Positions 46,193 through 54,990 of a stretch of 64,000 bases of DNA are shown here, piece by piece. A program made the position numbers and the translations under genes. The DNA comes from DATBAX01 sp963723765. GTDB lineage: Bacteria > Acidobacteriota > Terriglobia > Terriglobales > Acidobacteriaceae. The notes beneath the pieces were generated by a model. It was not told the DNA's origin. It saw only the letters and a list, made by a program, of their open reading frames with translations, and searched no databases. The stretch lies in the NCBI GenBank assembly GCA_963723765.1, contig CAVRSD010000002.1, forward strand, positions 372,001 through 436,000, in the 5' to 3' direction. Each line of letters opens with the position of its first letter. Position 1 is the first letter of the stretch.

Positions 46193-47371
46193 TTATTTTC
46201 TCGCCCCGACGGGCTCGCGAACCCCTGCATCACTGGCCAGTTTCGCCGCTTTGTCGGTGGCTTCCCAGGTAAAGTCTTTATCGCTGCGGCCGAAATGTCC
46301 GTACGCGGCGGTCTTGCAGTAAATGGGACGCCGCAAATTGAGCGATTCGATAATGCCCTTAGGGGTCAGTTTGAAATGCGCGCGCACCAAATCCTGAATG
46401 ACGGTGGTATCGACTTTGCCGGTACCGAAAGTATCCACGAGCACGCTGACGGGCTCGGCTACACCGATCGCGTAAGCCAGCTGCACTTCGCAACGCTCGG
46501 CCAATTTGGCAGCCACGATGTTCTTGGCGATGTGGCGGGCCATGTAAGCAGCCGAACGATCGACCTTGGTCGGATCTTTGCCGCTGAATGCGCCGCCGCC
46601 GTGCCGCCCCATACCGCCGTAGGTATCAACGATGATTTTGCGGCCGGTCAAACCGGTATCGCCCATAGGTCCACCGATGACGAAACGTCCGGTGGGATTG
46701 ATGTGATATTTGGTGTCAGCGTCGAGCAGGTGGGCCGGCAGTGTCGCTTGAATGACGTGCTTGAGAATATCGCTACGCAGTTCGTCGTTGCCTACGTTTT
46801 CCGCGTGCTGGGTTGAAATGACGACCGCGTCAATGCGAACTGGCTTGTGGTTGGCGTCGTATTCAACCGTAACCTGGGATTTGCCGTCGGGCCGCAGATA
46901 CTGGAGCTTGCCAGTTTTCCGGCACTCAGATAGCCGCATGACCAGCTTGTGGGCCAGCGATATCGGCATGGGCATCAATTCTTCGGTCTCGTTGCAGGCA
47001 AAGCCAAACATCATACCCTGGTCGCCGGCGCCGCCGGTATCCACACCCATGGCAATGTCGCCCGACTGCTTATTGATGCTCGAGATCACGGCACAGGTAT
47101 TGGAATCGAATCCATAGAGTGCGTTGTTGTATCCGATTGCAGAGATGGTGCCACGCACCAGGTTCTGGAAATCCACGTAAGCCTTGGTGGTAATTTCTCC
47201 GGCGATGACCACTAATCCGGTGGCGGTCAGAGTTTCGCAGGCCACGCGGCTGGTGGGATCTTCGGCAAGACAGGCATCGAGGATGGCATCGGAAATCTGG
47301 TCGGCGATCTTATCGGGATGGCCCTCAGTCACAGATTCGGAAGTAAAAAGAAAACGGTTCTTGGACGACAA
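46193..47371 (-). CDS. metK: S-adenosylmethionine synthetase
   Basis: 392 residues, standard length. It has the signature motifs: FTSESVTEGHPDKIADQISD, GAGDQGMMFGFACNET and GGGAFSGKDPTKVDRSAAY, with the usual basic and acidic active-site residues. The start codon is TTG at 47371, eight bases after GGAG, unusual for a housekeeping gene but supported by the match to the family N-terminus (MSSKNRFLFTSESV). Family knowledge: it makes SAM from methionine and ATP. It is followed by ahcY. No SAM riboswitch motif was found in the 228 bases upstream, though the region was read only by eye. Confidence 0.97.
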   Translation of the reverse strand: MSSKNRFLFTSESVTEGHPDKIADQISDAILDACLAEDPTSRVACETLTATGLVVIAGEITTKAYVDFQNLVRGTISAIGYNNALYGFDSNTCAVISSINKQSGDIAMGVDTGGAGDQGMMFGFACNETEELMPMPISLAHKLVMRLSECRKTGKLQYLRPDGKSQVTVEYDANHKPVRIDAVVISTQHAENVGNDELRSDILKHVIQATLPAHLLDADTKYHINPTGRFVIGGPMGDTGLTGRKIIVDTYGGMGRHGGGAFSGKDPTKVDRSAAYMARHIAKNIVAAKLAERCEVQLAYAIGVAEPVSVLVDTFGTGKVDTTVIQDLVRAHFKLTPKGIIESLNLRRPIYCKTAAYGHFGRSDKDFTWEATDKAAKLASDAGVREPVGARK

Positions 47372-47599
47372 TCGGCTTCTCCTTTAAACAATTTCGGCAT
47401 CACGTCTGGCGGGGGTCGGATAAGTGCACAGTAGCCACGAAATGAGCGTCTTGGGGATACTAAAAAGCTATCAGAGAAGAGGGCCTCGCGCAATCACTTT
47501 AGGCCAGGTGGGGATTACGGTCAGCAGGATGCGCCTCCCGTAGGGCAGACGGGTATTATCGGGGGCCGAACGGCAGGAAAGATACACGTTTACTTGCAC

Positions 47600-48490
47600 T
47601 TACGGCGACGGCGTAGGAGCGTCCGCAGGCTGGGGTTTCGGCACTTGTGGACGCAGCCCATTGGTGTCGAAGGTCAGGGTTTTAACCTCCCCTTCTTCGC
47701 CTTGCACGGGCAATTTGGTGCCGTTAAACCAGAAATCCAAACCACCCAGATTACCCACCCTCACCACCAGCTCGCTATGGGCCTCCAGGGATTTTTCTGC
47801 CAGCTCTTCCATGGTGTCCTCGAAAACGGGCTTGCCATCGGCGGTGACGGAAACCCAGGAATCTTCGCTGGCTTTGATCCGCACGACAAACGAAGCCGGG
47901 GCTGGGGATGCATTCGGAATCGCCGTGCTCGCCGGCACAGCTGCGGCGGTTTGCATCCCAGTGCTCTGAGGAACTGGAGGAGGCGGCTTGGTTGCAGTGA
48001 CCGATGCACTCATGCCCGTCGATCCAACATTCGTCGATCCGATCGATGATTCGCGAGAGAAGAAGCGCCAAATGGCAAGACCCAGCACCACGATCACAAG
48101 TGCGATCGCGAACATGCCCCAGGGAAGGTTGCTTGCCGGACTGCTTTGTTCCTCCTCGTTTTCTGTTTCCGGGACAATCGTTTTCGGAGCTACAGTACGG
48201 ATGGGCGGAGCCGCAGTCCGGGCCGGCTCAACCGCTTCTGCTTTCTTAGGCTGAGCCTCTCCGGACGCCAGCAGATAGTCTGCGACCGTCTGGTCCTCAT
48301 CGAGGCCGACGCAGCGGGCATAGGCACGAACGAATCCGCGGTTAAAAATGCCTCCCGGAAGCTGGTCGAAGTGTTCTTCTTCCAGGGCGCGCAGAAAACG
48401 CGTTCCAATTTTGGTGGACAAGGCGACTGCGTCCAAGGTGATGCCGCGCTTCTCCCGCTCCTGCTTCAGTCGCGATCCAAATGGTGCCAA
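47600..48490 (-). CDS. RodZ-like cell-shape protein
   Basis: 296 residues. The N-terminal helix-turn-helix (SRLKQEREKRGITLDAVALST, then FLRALEEEHFDQLP and GFVRAYARCVGLDED) matches HTH_25. A single membrane helix (GMFAIALVIVVLGLAIWRFF, about residue 125-145) is followed by a Pro/Ala linker and a C-terminal beta domain of the DUF4115 kind (SWVSVTADGKPVFEDTMEEL). Family knowledge: RodZ connects the MreB cytoskeleton with the cell-wall machinery. It precedes metK on the minus strand, but the 228-base gap makes co-transcription uncertain. Confidence 0.85.
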   Translation of the reverse strand: MAPFGSRLKQEREKRGITLDAVALSTKIGTRFLRALEEEHFDQLPGGIFNRGFVRAYARCVGLDEDQTVADYLLASGEAQPKKAEAVEPARTAAPPIRTVAPKTIVPETENEEEQSSPASNLPWGMFAIALVIVVLGLAIWRFFSRESSIGSTNVGSTGMSASVTATKPPPPVPQSTGMQTAAAVPASTAIPNASPAPASFVVRIKASEDSWVSVTADGKPVFEDTMEELAEKSLEAHSELVVRVGNLGGLDFWFNGTKLPVQGEEGEVKTLTFDTNGLRPQVPKPQPADAPTPSP

Positions 48491-48530
48491 GCGAACGTTC
48501 CCCCTCTAAATTGCCTGCACGCAGATTAAT

Positions 48531-48557
48531 GACAGATAAAGCTGGACGACAGATAAA
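48531..48557. repeat. Two direct copies of GACAGATAAA upstream of rodZ-like gene
   Basis: GACAGATAAA occurs at 48531-48540 and again at 48548-48557, 17 bases apart start to start. A TTGACA on the minus strand (48562-48567) lies beside it. It could be a regulator site or chance; no matching -10 was found at a normal distance. Confidence 0.35.
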
Positions 48558-48690
48558 TATATGTCAAGCGTTTAGTGGAACATGCACGAATTTAACGCCG
48601 GGATACGAACTGTACATGCCAAAGCGGGCCAGGCGATCCAAATTGGCCTCAGCGCACGTGGCGTCACGGGTTCCGTATTACTATGGTTCA

Positions 48691-48720
48691 TTGCCCAGGC
48701 TTCCCGGCGCCGCTTATAAT
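48691..48720 (+). promoter_or_regulatory. Sigma-70 type promoter for the GGDEF gene
   Basis: TTGCCC (48691-48696) and a perfect TATAAT (48715-48720) are 18 bases apart. They lie 36 bases before the ATG, which has GAGG at about 10 bases upstream. Confidence 0.6.
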
Positions 48721-48755
48721 CGCAGCATTTCCGCCCATATTGAGGTTGATGTTCG

Positions 48756-49808
48756 ATGACGCAAGCCCCCGGCGCCGGTCGTAACCGGCAAAGTCAAGAA
48801 CTGAACATCTTCCATGATGTTGCCAAAGCCCTTACGTCTTCACTGGACCTCGATTCCATTCTGCAAACCATCATGGAAAAGATGGCGGAATACTTCAAGC
48901 CTGACACCTGGTCGCTCCTCATGGTGGATGCCGAACGCGACGAACTTTACTTCGCCATCGCCGTAGGCAGCGCCGCCGAAGCTCTTAAGAATGTGCGTCT
49001 CAAGGTCGGCGAAGGCATTGCCGGCCACGTCGCCAAGCATGGCGAAAAGCTGATCGTTCCCGACGTGATGACCGACCCGCGCTTCACCAAGCGCATTGAT
49101 GAGATGACCAAGTGGGAGACACGTTCCATCATCTGTGTGCCAGTGCGTTCAAGACTCCGCGTTCTCGGTGTGATTCAACTGGTCAACGTTGACATGCAGC
49201 ACTTCGGAGACGAAGAATCGTTTTTCCTGCAGGCCCTCTGTGATTACGCCGCCATCGCCATTGAAAATGCCCGTTCGGTGGAGAAAATTCAGGAACTCAC
49301 TATCACCGACGATTGCACCGGCCTCTACAATGCCCGGCATCTGTACAAGACTTTGGAAAAAGAAGTGTACCGTTCGGCCCGTTTCGCCTATGAGTTCACG
49401 GTGCTCTTCATCGATCTCGACCACTTCAAGCAGGTCAACGATACTCACGGACATCTGATCGGAAGCAAGCTGCTGGCGGAAATCGGCTATCTGGTCAAAG
49501 CCCAGCTTCGCCTGATTGATTATGCTTTCCGCTACGGCGGCGACGAATTCGTGATCCTGCTGCCGCAGACCGGCAAAGATCAGGCATTGGTGGTCGCACG
49601 ACGATTACGCGACAGTCTGCGCACCAGCATGTTCTGCAAGGAAGAAGGACTGAATCTGAATGTCCGCGCCTCCATCGGAGTCGCCACTTATCCGCACGAT
49701 GCCAAAACCCCACACGACGTCATCCGCCAGGCCGACGAAATGATGTATCTGGTAAAGAACACGACCCGAGACAATATTGGCATCGCCCAGCGCGGAGTGA
49801 TGAAGTAG
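48756..49808 (+). CDS. GAF-GGDEF diguanylate cyclase
   Basis: 350 residues. A GAF-like sensor (about 17-170, with LDSILQTIMEKMAEYF and VGEGIAGHVAKHGEKLIVPDV) precedes a GGDEF domain (about 185-345). The catalytic signature is RYGGDEFVILLPQ, and the inhibitory RxxD (RLID) lies five residues before it, so feedback control by c-di-GMP is expected. It makes c-di-GMP from GTP. The GAF domain presumably senses a small ligand. Its product could be read by the PilZ protein (41129) or by other effectors elsewhere. It has its own promoter, divergent from the RodZ-like gene. Confidence 0.92.
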   Translation: MTQAPGAGRNRQSQELNIFHDVAKALTSSLDLDSILQTIMEKMAEYFKPDTWSLLMVDAERDELYFAIAVGSAAEALKNVRLKVGEGIAGHVAKHGEKLIVPDVMTDPRFTKRIDEMTKWETRSIICVPVRSRLRVLGVIQLVNVDMQHFGDEESFFLQALCDYAAIAIENARSVEKIQELTITDDCTGLYNARHLYKTLEKEVYRSARFAYEFTVLFIDLDHFKQVNDTHGHLIGSKLLAEIGYLVKAQLRLIDYAFRYGGDEFVILLPQTGKDQALVVARRLRDSLRTSMFCKEEGLNLNVRASIGVATYPHDAKTPHDVIRQADEMMYLVKNTTRDNIGIAQRGVMK

Positions 49809-49990
49809 GATGTCACACGCGTGATTCGTATTAGAAGATTGTTTTAGCCTCTCCCCAAACCCTCTCCAGAAGTCCAACTGTGTTTGTAGGCGACGCCGAT
49901 TCTGCTGTCGTTCGCTTGCAACGTTATTTCCAGTGACTAAACGACGGTAATCTGGATAACCGTCACAAACCGGACTAGCCTACCTTTATT

Positions 49991-50812
49991 GTGGACAAAC
50001 AATGTTGCACCCTTCTATTCATCGCACTTTCCTTCGGATACTCAGACCTCTGTCGAGCTGACACGATGATTAAGACCCAAACGGTTATTACGGATTCCGA
50101 CACGAATCCGAACGTAACGAATCCTAATGTTACTCGGAAGATTCAGTACCGACACGGAATGATGCGTAGAGAAGACAGCCTCGGCGATGCGACAACAGCT
50201 TCTATCGCAGATATAGCGAACTGCGAAACGAGGGTTGGCTTCTTAATCGATCTGGACGCACACGAATATCGGAATTACAAACTGGTAAGGTTCGCATCGG
50301 AAACTCAGCGCGGCGAGTATTTACAGAAGACGAGTAAAACTGCGGTTCAGGTGGAAAGCAAAACGGTGGACACCGGCGAGAGGAAGGTGTTCTTTGGGCA
50401 TCCAGCGAGGCACCTTATCACAACAACAAAGCGGGCAGATGCGAACAATGATAGTGGTGGGGAAGAGACCCTTGACGGGTGGTACATCGACCACGAACTT
50501 CCAGATCGCAGTTGTGCTCCCGACTTTGTGCGCGCCGAACCGTATTATGTGACTGGGACTGCACTTGTGGACTATCCAGATATCGCCCAGATCCATCACA
50601 CCGGACCCTTGCCGACAGGGTTGGCGGTTAAATTGAAAGTCATTAGCAAACTCGCGGCGACCAAAAAGGGTACAGCCAGCCGAACAATTGCGATTGAGAA
50701 AACGATTGAGGAGCTCTCGGACTCACCGCTGAGCCCGTCGTTATTCCAGCTTCCTAATGGACTTCACGAAAACCCAGAACTGTTCCGAGGTCACACGATT
50801 TCCAGCCCATAG
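49991..50812 (+). CDS. Exported protein of unknown function
   Basis: 273 residues with a GTG start and no strong ribosome site. A short signal-like leader (TLLFIALSFGYSDLCRAD) precedes a soluble body with GMMRREDSLGD, KVFFGHPARHLITTTKRA and ELPDRSCAPDF. The His-rich strand and TTK motif resemble proteins with an AraC-like/DUF4412-type exported fold, but I cannot assign it. It stands alone, 182 bases after the GGDEF gene in the same direction. Composition (more AC-rich and less GC-rich codons) looks slightly different from its neighbours. Confidence 0.6.
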   Translation: MDKQCCTLLFIALSFGYSDLCRADTMIKTQTVITDSDTNPNVTNPNVTRKIQYRHGMMRREDSLGDATTASIADIANCETRVGFLIDLDAHEYRNYKLVRFASETQRGEYLQKTSKTAVQVESKTVDTGERKVFFGHPARHLITTTKRADANNDSGGEETLDGWYIDHELPDRSCAPDFVRAEPYYVTGTALVDYPDIAQIHHTGPLPTGLAVKLKVISKLAATKKGTASRTIAIEKTIEELSDSPLSPSLFQLPNGLHENPELFRGHTISSP

Positions 50813-50991
50813 TTGTTGCAAAATCGCAATTTCACTCATTGACTGAAAACGTCACCTTCTCGCACTCTGGATGGCAACCTTGGGATGCAGACCGCGATCT
50901 TTTGCCGCTGCTGGCATTCCCGGGCGTGGGCGCCCGCGCCACATCGCCACATTGCTACATTCTTGCCTAACCACGTTCTTGCCTAAAAGGA

Positions 50992-51018
50992 AAAGGCCCC
51001 GTCGTTGACGGGGCCTTT
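50992..51018 (-). terminator. Rho-independent terminator of the sedolisin gene
   Basis: Perfect 12-base stem AAAGGCCCCGTC (50992-51003) and GACGGGGCCTTT (51007-51018) with a three-base loop, followed on the minus strand by TTCCTTTTAGG. It is 14 bases after the stop of the gene at 51033. Confidence 0.85.
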
Positions 51019-51032
51019 GCACATCCGACAAA

Positions 51033-52313
51033 CTACTTTCCGAGCTTGCCTTTGACGCTGCCGACACCGGTGCAGAAGTCCCAGCCCTTGACGGCCAGGT
51101 AGCCGTCATAGAAGTAACAGGAACCCTTGATGGTGTCCGCGAAATCCGCAACCACCGCACGGTTGTTGTAGATCTCGGTCAGTTCGGCCTCGCTTGAGGT
51201 GGCCTTGCCGCCAGTTGCGTTGATGATTCCCGCCAGCGAGGGGGAAGCCACGCTGGTACCACCGACCGTCCACCAGGCGCCGGGACCGCCCTGACCCATG
51301 TACGGAATGCTGTCTACTATCCAAACTGCGGTATTCGGATCTGAATCAAAGGACAAGTCCGGAGTGCCGCGGGCTCCGCCCACGATGCTTTCGATGCCAT
51401 CCTGGAAGCTCGGACGAGGCTCTTCGGTGCTAGGGCCACCACCGGCCAGATTCCAGGCCAGTTCCGCCTGAAATGCTCCGGTTACGGGGTTCCGGCTAAT
51501 GGTTGTACCACCGGCAGCAATCACATTCGGGGAAGTACTGGGATAGAGGGTTCCCTCCGAGTCTCCAACTGAAGCCAGGAACACAACTCCGGACTCCACA
51601 AAAATGGAATCGCTTGCAGTCTCACCGGAGAATTCGGAACCGCCCCAGCTATTCGAGACTTCTCCGCCACCGGCCGCATTGACCAGCGCTGCCGCTTTGG
51701 ATTCAGCCGTGAAGAGATCCGTAAAACTGGTGGAAGCCGCTTCCACCAGAATGATCTTGGCGTTGGGCGCCATGGCGTGGGCCCATTCAATGTCCAGCGA
51801 TTCTTCCAGTTCCCAGCCACCGGTGGAATCTTGTGCTGGCTTCTTTCCGGAGGCGTAAACCACGGAAAAAGTCGATGCAGTCGGAGCCGGCAAACCGAAC
51901 TGGGTGGAGAATGTAGCCAAATCGGTCGCCGCATCCGGATCATCATAGGCGTCAACGATGGCAATGGCTCCGAAACCACCGGTTGGATTAGCGGTCACGG
52001 TGTTGGGATTGCATCCCTTCACGAACTTCGTGAGTTTGTAGAGACAGCCGATCGAAGCCGGGGTTTCATAAAAGTATCCGGCGAACGGAGGGCCGACTTG
52101 AGGCTTCACCCCCGACATCGGCCTGACGCCCGAGACCGGCTGCAATACCAGAAGATTGGTGTGGGCGCGAATGCCACGATCCTCAGGACGCTCGACGCTC
52201 GACTTAGGCACCATCACTCGGGCGCGAAGAGAGTCGTTCTGGGCCAACGCGGGACTCGCAATCCCGATCAATAAGGCGACTGTTACCGTGAGAGACAGGG
52301 TCTGAAATTTCAT
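51033..52313 (-). CDS. Sedolisin-type (S53) serine peptidase
   Basis: 426 residues from the ATG at 52313; the frame goes on to 52478 but the signal peptide (TLSLTVTVALLIGIASPALA) starts at this Met. The catalytic pieces of sedolisin are visible: Glu and Asp in WELEESLDIEW, an oxyanion Asp in LASVGDSEG, and the nucleophile Ser in GGTSVASPSLAG. Family knowledge: sedolisins are secreted acid peptidases with a Glu-Asp-Ser triad. This protein is short and lacks the usual large activation pro-domain, which would be odd for the family. It has its own promoter candidate and terminator. Confidence 0.87.
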   Translation of the reverse strand: MKFQTLSLTVTVALLIGIASPALAQNDSLRARVMVPKSSVERPEDRGIRAHTNLLVLQPVSGVRPMSGVKPQVGPPFAGYFYETPASIGCLYKLTKFVKGCNPNTVTANPTGGFGAIAIVDAYDDPDAATDLATFSTQFGLPAPTASTFSVVYASGKKPAQDSTGGWELEESLDIEWAHAMAPNAKIILVEAASTSFTDLFTAESKAAALVNAAGGGEVSNSWGGSEFSGETASDSIFVESGVVFLASVGDSEGTLYPSTSPNVIAAGGTTISRNPVTGAFQAELAWNLAGGGPSTEEPRPSFQDGIESIVGGARGTPDLSFDSDPNTAVWIVDSIPYMGQGGPGAWWTVGGTSVASPSLAGIINATGGKATSSEAELTEIYNNRAVVADFADTIKGSCYFYDGYLAVKGWDFCTGVGSVKGKLGK

Positions 52314-52449
52314 AAACGGTCGGTTCCTTTTCCTTTTAGCAGATTTTTGTGGACACATACGAACGTGGGGGCTGGAAGGCAAAAACAGGCTTGCTCTGCA
52401 GGAGTCGGGGGGCACTAATTCAAGAGGCAGCACTGTGACGGCCAACGGG

Positions 52450-52478
52450 ATTTTCTCCCAACCGGGAGGAAGTGTCAA
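52450..52478 (-). promoter_or_regulatory. Candidate promoter for the sedolisin gene
   Basis: On the minus strand TTGACA (52473-52478) is perfect, and GAAAAT (52450-52455) lies 17 bases further, a 4/6 match to -10. The implied 5' leader is about 130 bases, which is long for a simple gene and could hold regulation. Confidence 0.45.
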
Positions 52479-52579
52479 GATGCATGGATTTGCATCCGCC
52501 CGGACTGCAATATTTTGCAGAGGGATGGGGTGGGGTTGAGATTAAGAATGGAATATTAAGGAGTGTTTCGAGCCGAAAA

Positions 52580-53500
52580 CTAGTCCGCTGACGCTGTCAC
52601 AGGTTTGGACATGAGCGACTCCCTCGCCTTTTCCCCTGCCGTAGGACTTGGGTGCAGCCACTGGCGAACTTCCGGCAGAGCGGCGCGCATAGCAGCCTCT
52701 CCCGCACGCACCAGATCCGCGCTATGCTCGAAGTCGTCATATTTAAATTCGTGAACGTCAGGTTCCACCACCAGATCGGCCGACTGCTTCCACTGACTGC
52801 TGTTCATTTCCTGCGCGATGGCGAAGCACTGCCCAATCACTTCGAACACATGCCGCGGTCCTTCAGCATTGGTCCATCTACCTTTTAGACTTACCGCCAG
52901 AACGCGACCTGCGCCCATCTCTCGCAACGGAGCTGTTGGTACGGGATAGGCCAACATGCCGTCCACCAAGAGGCGGCCATTAATCTTCACCGGTAAAAAC
53001 ATGCCGGGATAGGCGCAACTGGCGCGGACTGGATCGACCAGCGGACCCGAGTGAAACACAACTCCTTCGCCCGTGGAAAAATCTGTCGCGGTGACGGCTA
53101 GTGGAATTCTCAGGTCCTCGAATGTTTTCACCTTTAGCAGAGTGTTGAGAAATCCAATCATGCGCTGACTGCTGGCGAATCCAAAGCGGGAGAGTGTCCA
53201 GCGGGCAAAATGCTTGAAGCGGACCCGCGCCGCAAATTGCTCACACTCCTCGATGCTGAGTCCGCTGCAATATGCCGCACCGATAAGCGCGCCCACGCTG
53301 GTGCCCGCAACAAAATGGATGGGAATGTTTTCTTCTTCGAGGACTTTGAGGACTCCGATATGCGCGATGCCGCGGGCGAAACCACCCCCCAACGCCAGCC
53401 CAATGCCCGGAACCCGCTCTTCCACTATCGGAATGGGATGCCCCGAGAGCTCGCGCCCGAAGGCTTGTACCGAACGAACGATCTTGTCCAGACCCTTCAC
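52580..53500 (-). CDS. Patatin-like phospholipase (RssA type)
   Basis: 306 residues. Oxyanion loop GGGFARG (about residue 38-44), nucleophile elbow GTSVG with the catalytic Ser near residue 68, and catalytic Asp in LLVDGMLA near residue 174, all in order. Length agrees with bacterial RssA/YchK-like patatins. Family knowledge: such proteins hydrolyse lipid acyl chains; the target is unknown. It lies 266 bases upstream of the sedolisin start, in the same direction, and is divergent from the NUDIX gene. Confidence 0.9.
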   Translation of the reverse strand: MKGLDKIVRSVQAFGRELSGHPIPIVEERVPGIGLALGGGFARGIAHIGVLKVLEEENIPIHFVAGTSVGALIGAAYCSGLSIEECEQFAARVRFKHFARWTLSRFGFASSQRMIGFLNTLLKVKTFEDLRIPLAVTATDFSTGEGVVFHSGPLVDPVRASCAYPGMFLPVKINGRLLVDGMLAYPVPTAPLREMGAGRVLAVSLKGRWTNAEGPRHVFEVIGQCFAIAQEMNSSQWKQSADLVVEPDVHEFKYDDFEHSADLVRAGEAAMRAALPEVRQWLHPSPTAGEKARESLMSKPVTASAD

Positions 53501-53682
53501 GGGGACTCCACTCTATCCCGGTCTTGCCCGGATATTGCCAACTTCTAACCACCATATTAGATGCCACGCCCATGCAACCGATACATATCTCTGGTGAGGC
53601 TCCATAGGTTACCTTCCACGGCCAAACGTATTCAAGCTGACCTGCCGGTGACTAACTGCTTCAATCCTGATAACTTGGGCGC

Positions 53683-54177
53683 ATGGTTCGGGAGATTTCC
53701 GCGGGGGGCGTGGTCATTCGGCATACTCAAGCGGGATGGGAAATGGCTGCCATCCAGCCGCAAAGAGAGCTTTCCGTTGCCACTTCGTTGGCAGCCAGGA
53801 AGAAAGCATCACAAAAAATATTACTGGCTCTACCCAAAGGCTTGGTCGATCCCGGGGAAAAGCCCGAACAAACCGCCATCCGCGAAGTACTGGAAGAGAC
53901 CGGCCTGACCGCAGTCATGATCACCAAACTTCGCGACATCAAGTATGTTTATGTTCGCACCTGGGGAGACCAGGAACGCGTTTTTAAAATCGTCAGCTTT
54001 TACCTGCTGCGCTATAAGTCAGGCCAGATCGATAATATCGATCCCGGAATGCGGGTTGAGGTGAAGCAGGCGATGTGGGTCTCTCTCGAAGAGGCAGCGC
54101 GCAAACTTGCCTATCGTGGCGAACGAGAAGTAGTCCGCGCGGCGCAGGATTATCTGAATTCGCACTCTGAGGCATAG
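53683..54177 (+). CDS. NUDIX hydrolase
   Basis: 164 residues. The Nudix box is complete: G-5x-E-7x-REVLEETGLT within LPKGLVDPGEKPEQTAI (about residues 52-74). An insert before the box is rich in Ala, Arg and Gln. Family knowledge: NUDIX enzymes cleave nucleoside diphosphates linked to another moiety; this branch (with IKYVYVRTWGDQERVFKIVSFY) resembles diadenosine-polyphosphate or general housecleaning members. It is six bases ahead of the VIT-family gene in the same direction. Confidence 0.9.
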   Translation: MVREISAGGVVIRHTQAGWEMAAIQPQRELSVATSLAARKKASQKILLALPKGLVDPGEKPEQTAIREVLEETGLTAVMITKLRDIKYVYVRTWGDQERVFKIVSFYLLRYKSGQIDNIDPGMRVEVKQAMWVSLEEAARKLAYRGEREVVRAAQDYLNSHSEA

Positions 54178-54183
54178 ATATTT

Positions 54184-54890
54184 ATGACGCGAATCGGGCA
54201 CGTCGAAAAACACTTCACTTCCAGCAATTTTGTCCGTGACATCGTCATCGGCATGGCTGACGGACTAACCGTGCCTTTTGCTCTTGCTGCCGGACTTTCG
54301 GGCGCAGTGCAGAAGACTAATCAGCGCCCAGCTGATTGTCATCGGCGGGCTGGCGGAAATTGCCGCCGGGTCAATCGCCATGGGACTTGGGCGGTTATCT
54401 CGCTGCCCGCGGAGACGCAGAACACTACGAGCAGGAACGCTTGCGCGAAGAACGAGAAATTATCGAGATCCCCGAAGAAGAAAAGGCAGAGGTGAGCCGC
54501 GTATTTGAGGCCTACGGACTCACCAAAGCCCAGAGCATGCCGATTATCGAAGCATTGAGCGAGCATCCGAAGTCATGGGTGGATTTCATGATGCGCTACG
54601 AACTTGGACTGGAAGAGCCAGACCCGCGCCGCGCCGTCACCAGCGCCGCAACCATTGCAGTTTCGTACGTAGCCGGCGGCCTTATTCCGCTTTCGCCCTA
54701 CATCATTCTCGGCAATGCCGCTCGCGGACTGGAATTTTCCGCGGTAGTCACTTTGGCGGCGTTAGGCATTTTCGGCTACATGAAAGGACGCTTCACCAAC
54801 ACCGGCCCCTTGCGCAGTGCAACCCAAACCATGGTGATCGGCGGCCTCGCCGCAGCCGCGGCGTTTGTGCTGGCAAAGCTCATTTCGTAA
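54184..54890 (+). CDS. VIT1/CCC1-family Fe/Mn transporter, two frame breaks
   Basis: Three frames together make one protein. The first (54184-54321) gives VRDIVIGMADGLTVPFALAAGLSGAV; the second continues LIVIGGLAEIAAGSIAMGLG; the third (to 54890) gives GGYLAARGDAEHYEQERLR, EALSEHPKSWVDFMMRYE, the membrane helices and LAKLIS. Removing one base at about 54322 and one in the GGG at 54389-54391 yields a 234-residue protein of standard length. Family knowledge: VIT1/CCC1 proteins move iron or manganese out of the cytoplasm. As sequenced, none of the frames gives a working protein. Confidence 0.83.
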
Positions 54891-54917
54891 CTACCCGGCC
54901 ATCACATCAACAAACAC

Positions 54918-54990
54918 TTGTCATCCTGAGCGAAGAGGATTCGCTCGCAATAGACCGAATCCTCGCAGTCGAAGGACCCCTACGAGCGCC
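54918..54990. repeat. REP-like repeat with flanking copy ends
   Basis: TTGTCATCCTGAGCGAAG at 54918-54935 and GTCGAAGGACCCCTAC near 54968-54983 resemble the two ends of a dispersed intergenic repeat. The first end is shared with the copy at 44698. The region between them is unrelated sequence. Confidence 0.45.
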
